Below are positions 36,118 to 47,999 of a stretch of DNA of 64,000 bases, in pieces. A program made the position numbers and the translations under genes. Source of the stretch: Erythrophleum ivorense (Eukaryota > Streptophyta > Magnoliopsida > Fabales > Fabaceae); NCBI GenBank assembly GCA_026724425.1, contig JAIUCV010000009.1:16131294-16195293 (forward strand), read 5' to 3'. The first letter of the stretch is position 1. Every line of letters starts with the position of its first letter. The notes beneath the pieces were generated by a model that was not told the origin of the DNA, ran no database searches, and was given only the letters and a program-made list of their open reading frames with translations.

Positions 36118-39100
36118 TGTAACATCTGATCCTTCTATAAACGTGAGAAACGCGATGTTCGGTTTCTCCGTAAACATTCAAAATGAGCCAGATACAAAAG
36201 AAAGTCCCTGAAATAGAAGGAATTGGGGCCAAATAAAATTATGATAAAATTTTAAATAATAGAAAATGAGGATTTGAGCCTTGAGTTGCCAAAAAATCAA
36301 GGCCGGAGTGATTTGAAAAATTTACTGAAAGGCTAGTGACATTTTCATAAATATGAAAACTTTTTGGAAAACTCATAGGAGGAGTTTTTAAATGAAAGTT
36401 TTAAGTTCTCTGGGGTTCTCAGAGGTCCTAAAAACCATGGGAAGCTCCGGGATAGTTAAAGTCCCTCCAGTATACATTTTTCAAAGGCGCTAAGCCTAAA
36501 CTTTGACCAAATCTTTCGGGAAGGTTTTAGCTCCAAATTGAGTGATTCTAAGGCATTTTATAAGATTGAGAATCTAAATTTTATGATGGAAAAATAGTTC
36601 TCGAAAAGGAGCTAAAATGAGCCTCAAATAAATTAGCCAAGAATGAAAGACAAAAGTGATATTTTAAAAAAGTTTTTATGTATCTCCTTTTGATATATGA
36701 AGTATCCCCCTTCTCCTTCATCATAACAGACCCTTCATTCTACCCAAACTAGAGAGAGAATCCAGAGAAGAGAGACGCACTAGGAGAGAGCTCAAGGAGG
36801 GAGAAAAACCAAGAAGAAAAGGTATGGAAATCAAGACTTTTTCTAGTTCTCTCTTTAGAAACTCTCTTCTCCTCCATCCCACCTTCCTTTATATAGTTTT
36901 GTTTGATGAAATGGGGCTATTTTTGGGTCTGGTTCAGAGGGAGAAGAGTAGGAATTCAAGGAGGAGTTTACACCAAATGAAATAGGCTTTGAAGGAAATA
37001 AGAAACCAAGGTATTCCTTCTTGTTTGTTGCTTCTCTTTGCTTGCTTCCTCCATGGAATTTTCATTCACCTTAGGTCCCATTCCATAGGAGATAAATTTT
37101 GACCATATTAAGGTGAAATTAGGGGTTCTATAATGTGAGGATTAGGATGATACAAGTAAAATTGATTAAGAAACAAAAGAGAACCAAGAATGGGAAGTTA
37201 GGGATTCAAAGACATAGGTAAAAATCTGATTTTATCTAAGAGTTCCCAAGCCTATGTGAATGTTTGTATGAGTTCTTAAGACCCCTAGAGAGCTTCCCAC
37301 ATGCACCTCCCATCCAAAAAAGTAAAGAAATTGCAAGAAAAACTAATAAAATCTAAGTTGAAAAAGTTTAGTGCATTTGAAGGAATTGTAAAAAATTGAT
37401 TTAATCTATGAATTTTCTTGGCCATTTAAATGTTCCATTGAGCTTTTAAGACCTCTGAAAATTCTCCCAAGTGGCTCTCCCATCAAGGAAAAATTGAAAA
37501 CCCCTTGAACCCCAAATACTTCCATAATGTCGGCCTAGGACAGATGGAAGGGTTAGAGAGTATTTTAATTTATTCTAGCCTTGGTTTGGGATTTCATATG
37601 ATAGTAGAAGGTGGAAGGAACCCTTGGAAAAAATTTAGAAGCCATGGATTGGGAGATGAGGCAATGGCTTCCATAATGTGACCTTATAAAGCAACTTGTG
37701 TCTAAGCTTTTGTAAATGAATATGTAATGGCTCCAAGGACCTTAAATGAGGTCAAGACGCCTAGAAATGAGAAGAGAATAGAGCCAAGAACTTGAATCAT
37801 GATGGTTGCTTCAATAAGCCATTTATGGAACCATTATGTGACTTATGGAACCAAGTATGTTCTTAAGTATAAGTTTAATGTCCTAGTTTGTTTCAAGAGT
37901 GTAATTAGCTTCCATATGATGTGTCTAAGCCAAGAGAAATGATCTCTACCTTCTTAGGTGTGTGAGGTCAAGGGAGAGGACTCAAGGCTTAAGGAAAAAG
38001 TGTGTAAATGCAAGCAAGGTAGCTCACTCCTCTTTCTCTCATGCATGAATATATGCTTAACTTATCTTTGAATGTGTATATATGTGTTTTAAGTCATGAA
38101 AAGTATGTTAGCATGATTTCATATGCCATGGTACCATAATCATGTATTATGTTTTCAAATGATATTTATGATGCTTGCATGGATTTGCTTGAGTGTGGTG
38201 AGGCCAAGAACCCTTTAAGTTTGGTTGAGACAAAGTAAAGAGTCTCCCAAAAGTGAGGTTGACTCCCAAGAGTAAGGTTGAGTCCAAGAACCTCTTAAAG
38301 AATAGGTGAAGCAAGTCCAAAATCCATAAGTGAATGGGTAAGGCTAATCCACATACTTGGCAAACCTATGTATGCTATGTGTGACTTTCTTAAATGCTAA
38401 GATTGCTTCTTGAATGTTCATGTTATGAAATATGCCCATGCATGCATTTTCAAGATTGGTTTTGCATACTTTATGTGTGATTGAAAGGGAGATGAGCTAT
38501 TGGGATTCTTTGAATCTCATCCCCTCCTCCAATGATCTAACATGCTAAGTGGACTAAGAGATCAAGGAAATGGGAGCCAACCACATGATCAATGAGAGCT
38601 TGACATCAAAGTGCATAGTTTTTAGTTTTTTAAGGCCATATTAATGTCTAATGATGTAATCCATTGTTGTATATGGTCTATGACCTTTAAAACATATGTA
38701 ATTATGTTAAGATGTGATGTAGAAATGAGAGAATATGTTATGTGAATGATAGAATGTAATTTGAGTATGTCATGGTAAATTGTGCTTCTTGAAAGTTTGA
38801 TGCAAGAATGTACAAATGTAAGTGAGATAGCCAAATTGAGATGTATGAAGTTTAGGACCATTTGGGTAGTTCATACAAGTCATAATTATACTTTTAGACT
38901 TGCCCAAGAGGTGCCAAACTCCAAGGAAAGCCATATGGACATTTTGATACCTTGTATGGACCAAAAATGAACTAATTTGAAACCTTATGTCACTTTTTAT
39001 CCAAATGAACTCTCCTTGATCTGATATTTGGCATATAATTAGAGCTTGTTGAGGGATTTTTGGGAAGTTAAAGAACAAAATTTTTAGAGGTCTAGAGAAT

Positions 39101-39977
39101 ATTTGATGAATTTTCAAAGTTGGCAAACATTTTGATTTTGGTCTGATGCACTGTCACTTGGTCCGAAAATGATTTCTATCACACAAGGCTCAAATGATGT
39201 TCAATTACCACAAAATTTTATATGGAGAAACTAGACATTCCAGTGACTCATCCAACTAGAATCACCTTATTTGGATGTCTCGAGAGGGAGATATGAATTT
39301 TTGAAATTCTTACCCAGTATTAGGCACTCAAACTGACCTTAGGTATTGTTTGATTGAGTTTCGAGCTTTAGGCGTGCCTGAGCTAGTATGGAGTTTTTTT
39401 TCCCTCTAGCTAGCATCTGTAGCTTTTCATATTGGTATCATTTTATAGATTAGATTTTTGTGAAATTAATTGGATATTTTTTAAGTTTTGTTATAGAATT
39501 TTGTGACAGCAGCAGTGAATAGTTTGATCTCTGGATTATTTTGAATATCAAATGTCTTCTGTGTTAGATATTATAGTCTAGACATATTTTTAGTATAAAG
39601 TAGACATGTGCAGCTTCCTATAATGGTAAAGAACGCATGATTTTGATTTGTCTCGAATTAGTTATGATTTTTCAAAGTTTGTGACAGAAAAGCCAAAATT
39701 CTATATGAAATTACTCCATGAGATTTCATGCTCCCCTTTGCTTTATACGACCTCTAGGAAAATTTTGATGATAGAAATGGCTTGTATTTATGTATTTAAA
39801 TATGAGAATATGATACATGAGTCCATATGGCCCACAGGACTCTGAAAGAAAAATTTTACCTATAGAGAAACACAACTTATCTATGAAAATGAATGACATT
39901 ATGTTGCCTCCTATAGAACAAGCATGAAATGAGGCATGAGAATTGTATGAATCGAGTCTTAAAAGTATGGTGTTACA
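36118..39977 (+). mobile_element. Large solo LTR, 3860 bp, complete
   Basis: It begins TGTAACATCTGATCC and ends TATGGTGTTACA, with AGGTT on both sides (36113-36117 and 39978-39982). It is the cleanest full copy of the family and is useful as the reference for the others. The conserved hairpin GATTC TTT GAATC lies at 38504-38516, followed by CTCATCCCC. Its small frames are not shared with sister copies. No protein is encoded. Confidence 0.93.
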
Positions 39978-40037
39978 AGGTTCTTTATAGAACTAGCAGA
40001 CTTATTAAGGCTTGATCAACCTTATGGCATCTTCCAA
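39978..40037 (+). repeat. 3' LTR of the Ty3/gypsy element, middle piece (60 bp)
   Basis: The 60 bp between two large solo LTRs match 27408-27465 of the 5' LTR (GGTTCTT..ATAGAACTAG.AGACTTAT). The piece carries the AGGTT duplication at its start and TCCAA at its end, the target sites of the two flanking insertions. Confidence 0.9.
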
Positions 40038-43000
40038 TGTAACACCATAAACTCTAGCTCATTCCATGTCATTCATAAGCTTCACCTCATTATTTCCATG
40101 AGAGCACATGAAAAAGGGAATGAAAATAATGGGTTTATTTGCATTACATCATACTTAAAAATTTTAATCGATGTCATGTGGACCGTATAAGCTCATACTA
40201 TATATCCCCACATTTAATTACATCAAAACAACTCATTTGCATCACAAAATCATGTCCATAACTCATGGAAACTGAAATGGAGCATGGAATGCAGAGGCTC
40301 ATTCTCGGCCAGATTTGGCCTTTTTTCTAGTTAAACTTTGAAAAATCATAACTAAATCTAGAAAAATCAAAATCATGCAATTTTGGTCGTTCAGGGAAGC
40401 TATGGATGTGAAATTCACACTAAAAATACGTCTAGGGCATAACAGCCATCACAGAGGATGTTTGATGTCTAAAATTGTCCAAAGGTCTACCTGCATCCTG
40501 GAACTGATACAAAATTCTATAGAAAACTTTGAAAATATCCAAATAATTTCAAAAAAATCCAATTCATATAAATGATACCAATCTAGAAAGCTGTGGATGT
40601 TAGCTAGAGGCAAAAAATATCTCCAAACCAGTTTATCAAGCCCATACCACGAAATTCAATGGAACAGTACCTCTGGTTAGGCAAGATTACTGATACTGCA
40701 CAGAAACTTCAAAAATTCATATCTTCCTCTCTAGACCTCCAAATGAGGTGCTTCTAGTTGACACGAGTCATTGTGATTGTCTAGTTTCTTTGTATAAAAT
40801 TTAATGGCAATTGGATATCATTTGAGTCTCGTGTGATAGAATTCATTTTTAAACGAAATGAATAGTGTAGCAGACCAAAACCATAAAAATTGCCAACTTT
40901 AAAAAATTATCAAATATTCTATAAACCTTAAAAAATTATGATCTTTAACTTCCCAAAAATCTCTCAATGAGACCTACTTGCATGCCAAATCTTAGATCAA
41001 GACTAACTCATTTGGCTAAAAAGTGACATAGGGTTCCATTATGATCAATTTTGGCTCCATATATGGTACCAAAGTTGCCAAATGGATTTCCTTTAGTCTT
41101 GGCACCTTTTGGACAAGTCTAAAAGTACATTTAAGACTTGTGTGAGCTGCCCAAATAGTCCCAAACCTCATGCATCTTATTTTGGCCTCTTAACCCACAC
41201 TTATGCACATTTACATCAAACTTTCAAATTTTATACTTTGGCATTACATACTCAAATTATATGCTAGAGCTCATACATCATATCCATACATTTAAACATC
41301 ACATAATGTCATATTTACACTTGTCTTAAGGGTCATAGATCATTTACAGCATCATATACATCATGAAACATCATTATGGTTCCAAAAAGATAAAAACTAG
41401 GCATATGGTTGTCAATCTTCCTTCTTCAATGTTGTTGGCTCCCATTACCACAGCCACTTGGTCCACCTAGCATATTAGATCATTGGAGAGGAAGGAATGA
41501 GATTCAAAGAATCCCAATAGCTCATCTCCCATTCAATCATACATAATATGTGTAAAGCAAGCCTTACAAATGCATGCATGGAGAAAATGGAAGTCATGGA
41601 CATTTAAAAAGCAAGCTTGGCATATGAACAAATCATACAAAACATTCAAGAGCTCACCAAGTGTTTGGATTGGCCTCACACTTCTCCTCATGAATTTTGG
41701 ACTTGCCTCACCCATTCTTTAAGAGCTTTGAACTCAACCATACTCTTGGGAGCCTACTTTGCCTTTGGGAGACTCTTTACTTTATCTCAACCAAGTTCAA
41801 GGGTTCTTAGCTCGTCCTCACCATAGTGAAGAGTTCTTGGCCTCTCCACATCCAAGCAAACTCAAACAAACATCATGTATTCATTTGGAAACATAACATG
41901 GCATCAAGAACCATGGCATATAAAGGCATGCTAGCATACTTTTCGTAACTTGAAAATACATATACACACATTCTAAAACAAGCTAAACACACATCCATGT
42001 ATAAAAGAAGATAAAGAGAGTTACCTTGCACACAATTACACACTTTTCTCTTAAAATTCAAGCCTCCTCTTTCAGCCACACACCCACAAATTTGGTGAAG
42101 ATGGTTTCTCTTAGCCTAGATACAATTTATGGAAGCCAATTAGGTTCATGAAACAATCTCTAAGGCCATACAATTTGTTTAGATGCTAGATTGCTCTATA
42201 AGCTCCATTATGGTCCATAAATGCACCTAATGAAGCAACACCCCTCAAATAATTTCTAGGCTCCATTCTTTCCATTTAAATATAATTCTTGACTCATGTG
42301 AACACCGTATTTCATCCAGACAAGCTACAAACACCATATTTTGTTTAGGTCATTTTCTCATTTTGTTTATTGTCAAAAGGCAATCAAATCATACTAGACA
42401 AAATACGTGTTCTTATCTTTACTTATTCCTTGTGCGAAAACATCAAAAATTATATTTTCAATTTCTTTGCCCAAGAAACAAGTAAAGAGGGGCAACTGTG
42501 AACACCATATTTCGTCCAGACAAGCTACACAAATAATAACAAAATCAAATTAAAAAAATACAAACAAAAAAAAACAAAAGAAAGACAAATTTAAATTAAA
42601 AGCTTTAGAAAACAAAAAAAAAATTGAAAAAAAATAAAAATAAAAACAAAAATAAAAATAAAAGAGAAAAAAAAACCAAAGCCTAAAAAAAATGAAAATT
42701 AAAAAAAAAAAGCTCAAGTCTTTTTCCAGCACAGGCCCATTTTTACTATACCCAATGGGCCCAAAAAATAATCAGCTCAATTCAAACAAATAAAAAAGAG
42801 AGGAGGAAGAGAACATTAAGGAAAGAAGGAATTTCAGCCCAAGTCTAACTTAATTCCAACCCATTAGCCTAACCAAAATGCATTAGGCAAAAAAAAAAAT
42901 TATTTAGTTGAGGTCAAAACGCAGAAACCCTACGTTTTGACCCCAACACCACTTTCAAGCGACTGCCTCGTGCCAATAGGAAGCAGAGAGGCAGGGAGAC

Positions 43001-46000
43001 ACAGAAAAAAGGAAAAAAGAAACGCAGGAGAGACAGACACATGGCTCGAGGAAAAGAGACGCTTCAGAAGGGAAATAGGGGGGAGAAGAGAGGCAGAGAT
43101 CGACAAAAAGAAGAGAAGGAGAGAGGCGATTGGAGAGAAAAAATTCAGACTTGAGAGCCAAGGGGAGAAGAGAGGCAGAGATCGATGAAAAGAAGAGAGG
43201 GAGAGAGGCGACTGGAGAGAAAAAAATTCGAACAGAGAGAGAGACCGAGGGTGAGACTCGAAAGGGAAGGTGCTGAGAGAAGAAAAAAATGAAAGGGAGA
43301 GGATCCGAAAAAAATCAAGGGGAGGAAGAAATTTTTGAATTCGAAAAAATAGAAGGGGGTTTAGAGACAAAAAGGAGAGACCAAAATCAAGCGAGAGAGG
43401 CAGAGAAAGGAAGGGGGATGAAGAGGATTTGCTGATCGAAAAAGAAGAGACAGAGGCTGAAAAAAAATTGAAGAGTATGAAAGACAGAGAGACTGAGACG
43501 AATCAAAATCGAAGGAGGAAGAAATTCGAAGGAGGAGCCCATTCTTCCTCTGAAATCTCTATAGGTAAGCCACTAGTATTGTTTGCATCCTTTGACTACC
43601 AATGGGTTTTTGCTGGTGATTTTTGATGATGCGGAATTGAAATGGAAGATTGGAATTCTAAATACTGTGTTTCCTTTTCATTTGAAGATATGCATGATAG
43701 GCGTTTGAGGAAATGCTTGAAAGAAGGCTGAATAGAGCTATAGTGTTTGATTGTTGTTGCTAAATCTATCGAACTGTAATGCATTAATCTGGATTTTATT
43801 CTCTGCCATGATTTTATGATAAATGGGCGTATGTGTTGGAACCAATATTGGCACAAATGTCTCGAGTCCTTAAGTTCAGCTAATCTGTGTCTTGTGATGA
43901 TGAAAATAATGATTTGTTAGTAACTCCGGGAACTTAGATGGATGTGTTCTATTCTAGAATGCCATAATTTGAGTTCATTTTGGTTAGTATTTTTGCTGCT
44001 CATTTTTAAATGATCCCCTCATCTGTAACCAACCCCTTTTGTCAACACTTTGCATTTGTTGTATCTCTGGAAGCTTGAAATAATTGTTGTAGAGTTGCAT
44101 AAGATTTTGAACGCTGCTTTTGAGTTTCAAAGGCTGATATATTTTAGAGATTCGAGAAGGGAAGGAAATGTTTATTATGAGTTTGGTAGAAGACCAAAAT
44201 AGGAGTGGTAATTCTGAATTGATTTGTGGACTAGTACTGGATCACTAGCGTTTCATATCTTCTCTGTTTTGGGATTACTCATTGAAAATGGCAATGATAC
44301 CAAGCACCTGAACCTAGATATATATTGTTCTATTTGGAATTGACATTGTTAAAGGTAAAGACGAATTTGGCCTCTCATCTTACTACTATTTTGAGTTTTG
44401 CCCTTTCCCTTTTTCTGTTCTGGCTTGGTTGTTCGAAGTCATGTATTGCTATACTGTCTGTTGAGTAAAATCATCATGTTGTGAATTTTTGAATTCTTCC
44501 AATGTTTAGTTGCACTTTGATGCTGCTTTAGACTCTCATTTGATGCATACAAAGCTTGTTTTTCTCCTTAATCAGTTATGTAAGATAATTTAGCATATCA
44601 TAGAAGCTAATATGCCACTTCTGTTTTTTGTTGTGTGCAAGGCCCGTGAATTGGTGAAGTGAAGAGAATGGGGAGCAGGGCAGAGATTAGGTGGTGACGA
44701 AATCAGACGCCCCGCAGGTTCTTTTTTTTCATTTTGATTTTCTTTCATTTTTTGTATTTTTATTTTTATTTTTTAATTTTAGTTTGTCCCCTTTGAATAA
44801 GATGTAACGTGCATTTGGGCTATGACACGAGGCACACACAACTACAAACAATGCATGCTTGCAATATTTTTTTCTGCAAACTTTATTTCATCTTTGGAAT
44901 TGCCGTGTGAGGTTTCTTGCCTCCTTAAGCACAGCAAACCTAATGATCATATGAGACGATAAGCTTCTTTGGTATTCATTAGGTATTAAATTTGTGTTTT
45001 AACAAGTTTTGGGTTTCAATGGCCCACTCATAGTTTTGTTTTCAAAAGAATTTTGAAAAAGGGGAGAAAAAAATCAAATTTAGGCTTTTGATGAACAAAG
45101 AAAAAAATTAAAGTAATTGAATAAATTTTTTTTATTTGTTTGCGGAAATGAGGAATAATAAAATATTTTTTTCAAATCCTTGAAGAGGTCAATTTATTTA
45201 TGAATTAAGTTTAAATCTTTTAAGACAAAAAATCAAAATGAAGGAGTTTTCTCTATAAATAATAAAAATTTTCAAAAACAAAATTTAGCTTTTCTTTTCT
45301 CAAAAAGCTTGCCAAAACCAAAGAAATTGATTAAAACAAAAAAATGAAAAACAAAAATTAAAATAAAAAAATCGAGAAATGAAATTAAAAAAAATTAATC
45401 AAAAGATCAAAAATGAAAGAAATGGTTAAAAAATAGGAATAATTTAGGTTTTGCAAATTGAAGCACATAAATTAACTCCAAATCGTTTCAATGGCAAGGG
45501 TTTAAATTATTTTTATGTTATTTTTCCTTTCAACCAAAATATAATAGAAAAAAGAAACAAACAAAACCAAAAAAAAAGACAAAACAAAAAAGAAGACAAC
45601 AAAACTAAAAAAGGGAGAACAATAACCAAAAGAGAATACAAAAGTGAATGAGAAATTAATCCCTTTTTCAATCGTTCAAAATTTCTTCAAACCTTTTTTA
45701 AAATAACATAAAATAATAAAAAAATTGAGAAAAAGAAAAACAAAAGAAAAGAAATGTAAAACTGAAAATAAGAGAAGAGTAAAGAGGTAAAATTAACTTT
45801 ATTTTTAATAAATAAAGGCACATTAATTAATTTTAAATTCATTTTATTTGTTAAAGATAAAAGTAATTTTTATTCTTTTTTCACCAAAGATAAAACAAAA
45901 CAAAAACAAATCAAAAAATAATAATTTGTATTCGAACTACGTGGACTTTGATCCCTCTGAAAAGGTACGTAGGCCCACCCTAGGGTCAAGTCCGCCCCCT

Positions 46001-47855
46001 TATAAATAACCATTTTCTTTTGATTTTATTTCTTTAATTTCTTTTAGCTTTCTAAATTTTATTTCTTTAATTGCTTTTACTCTCAATTTTATTTCACTTA
46101 ATGTATTATTTTGCATGTGATTTGTTAAGGAGACTTAAAATAGATTAAAGGTCATGGTAATTCTGCACAACTAACTTAGGGTAACCGTTCTTAGTAACAG
46201 GTGTTGTGGGGTGCTTAACACCTTCCCCACTCACAATCAACTCCCGAATCTATTTTTCGATATTCCAATTTAAAAAGGTTTTTTCAAAAATTTTATCTTT
46301 TCAAAAATAAAATTTTAGTGGCGACTCTACTTTATTTTAATTTTGATTTCGATTTAGCGCCGCGTGGTCACATTTTCGGGTGTGACAACTCCTTTTAAGC
46401 CTCTTGAAGTCATCACACAATTAAAACAAGGAGCCTAACATCATATTGCTTCTTTAGGTCATAATATAGAACCTAAGGTACCAAATCACTTTCTGTGAGA
46501 TCTAAATTTTTTCCAAGGTTTTCCCTCACTTTCATTCATCAAATATGACTCAAGAATGGCCTTAGAAAAATTTAAAACTCTCCCCCACTACAAGAACTCC
46601 TCTTGGCCGAGACTATGGGCTTCCTTGGCCTTCTTGGAGTTCTCTTAGTTTTCTTGAAGGAGGAAGCATGTGAGGAGCATCTTAGGAGCTCATTCAAACT
46701 CTTAATTAAACCTAAGAATCATCACATAAGGTCAGATTTTATAAGGTATACATAAAACCCTAGAATTTGCATCTTGAAATCTAATAATTTTTTGATAATT
46801 TTCTTTGCATATTCTTAATCTCCACACCCTTTTTCCTTATATTCATGCTTGGTTCTACATAAAAATCATCTCCTCCTAGGGTTTTCTCAAGTGGGGCAAA
46901 ATGGTGGAGAAGGGAACCAAAGATGGCAACCATAGGAAGAGAAATTACCTTGTTTTCTTGCTTCTCACTTAAATTTTGTGTTCTTTGAGCTCCTCTCTTC
47001 AAATCCGAATTTTCCCCTCAATTTCTCCCTTAAAATAGATTTTTAAACTTCATTTTAATCATAGGAAACAAAGGAGAATGGAGGAGAAGAGGTTTGGATG
47101 AGAAAGAGCATAAAAAACTACTAATTTCCATACCTTAAGCCTTTGATTTCTCCTCCTCTTTGCCTTCCTCTTGTGTTCCACTCTCCCTAGGGTTCTTCTT
47201 TGGTTTTGGGTAGAACTTGGTCATGCAAAACGAAGGGAGAAGAAGGGTGCATCATATATATAGGTGGGAGGAAGTTACACTTTTCAAAAATTTCAATTTT
47301 ACCCTTCGTTCTTGGCATTTTCATTTCTCCTTTGTTTTAGCTTCTTTTTTAGAACCGTCTTTTCCATTATGAAATTTAGGTTCCCAATTTAGTAAAATAC
47401 CTTTGGAATCACTCAGATCGGAGCTAAAACCTTACCAAACGAATCCGTCAAAGTTTGGGTACACCGACATTGAAAAATATCCACCAAAGGGGTTTTAGCT
47501 ATCTCGGGGCTTTCCATGGTTTTCAGGGCCTCTAAGAATCTCGGAGAACTCAAAACTTTCATTTAAAAAGCCCTCTAATGTAAATTCCAAAATTTGCTCA
47601 AAATTACGAAAATGTCATTATGTTTCGTAAGCTTTTCGTAAGAAATTGTTTCTTCATTCTATCTCCATTTTCTTTCTGTTTGAGCCTGGGATTCTCATTT
47701 TTAGGAGTCTAGAATGCTTCTTAAATTTTTTGGGACCTTAACTACATCATTTCAGAGGACTTCCTTTTGTATCCGGTAAGTTTCGTTCGTTGATGGAGAT
47801 ACTATATGTTACATTTCTTACGTTTTCTCTGGTTTTCAGAGAACCAGATATTACA
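40038..47855 (-). mobile_element. Large solo LTR, opposite orientation, carrying a nested element
   Basis: On the plus strand it begins TGTAACACCATAA and ends CCAGATATTACA. TCCAA flanks it (40033-40037 and 47856-47860). Removing the insert at 42297-46387 gives 3727 bp, the family length. The hairpin motif is at 41501-41513 on the minus strand. A minus-strand TATATATA near 47255-47262 could be the U3 TATA box. It lies head-to-head with the LTR at 36118-39977. Confidence 0.93.
42297..46387 (+). mobile_element. Tat/Ogre-like gypsy remnant: 5' LTR tip, polypurine tract and 3' LTR
   Basis: It begins TGTGAACACCG and ends TCGGGTGTGACA. The flanks are ACTCA (42292-42296) and ACTCC (46388-46392), a one-mismatch TSD. 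The opening 33 bp are repeated at 42497, where a second LTR start follows a purine-rich AAGAGGGGCAAC (about 42485-42496), the expected polypurine tract. So 42297-42329 is a 5' LTR stub, 42330-42496 the last bit of internal region, and 42497-46387 a 3.9-kb 3' LTR. The LTR tail has GGTACGTAGGC (about 45965) and GGTGCTTAACACCTTCCCC (about 46210), which I associate with Tat/Ogre-lineage LTRs. The A-rich and GA-rich stretches (42540-42720, 42960-43560, 45050-45950) give long low-complexity frames of no meaning. Confidence 0.8.
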
Positions 47856-47994
47856 TCCAACACTCGGGGTCCTTATTCGTCCGTGCTCAAGGGTTCCAAG
47901 TGGATCACCAAACCTTTGTTTATCCTTATTGGGGTTCGTATACTTTAGTATTAGCTATGAGTTTAAAGGATCTAATCCTTATGGGTTCATACCA
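47856..47994 (+). repeat. 3' LTR of the Ty3/gypsy element, last piece
   Basis: It matches 27461-27591 of the 5' LTR (CCAACACTC.G.GTCCTT, GGGTTCCAAGTGGAT, TACTTTAGTATT) and ends CATACCA. The five bases that follow, AAAGA, repeat the five bases before the 5' LTR, which closes the element. Confidence 0.9.
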
Positions 47995-47999
47995 AAAGA

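Larger units (their letters stand above)
26790..47994 (+). mobile_element. Ty3/gypsy retrotransposon, complete but inactive, with three nested insertions
   Basis: The element begins TGATGTGAATC and ends CATACCA. AAAGA flanks both ends (26785-26789 and 47995-47999). Order: 5' LTR, primer binding site, leader, gag, protease, RT, RNase H, integrase, C-terminal region, 3' LTR. Domain order (integrase after RNase H) places it in Ty3/gypsy, and the style of gag and protease suggests a chromovirus relative. Subtracting the inserts at 32821-35370, 36118-39977 and 40038-47855 leaves about 7 kb, a normal length. Frames are broken throughout. The two LTRs differ at roughly one base in ten to twelve by eye, so the insertion is old. 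It lies inside large LTR P. Confidence 0.92.

Noticed and set aside
42930..43370. 146-residue serine/leucine/phenylalanine-rich frame and its lysine/arginine-rich complement
   Set aside because: Both come from a purine-rich low-complexity stretch inside the Tat-like LTR.
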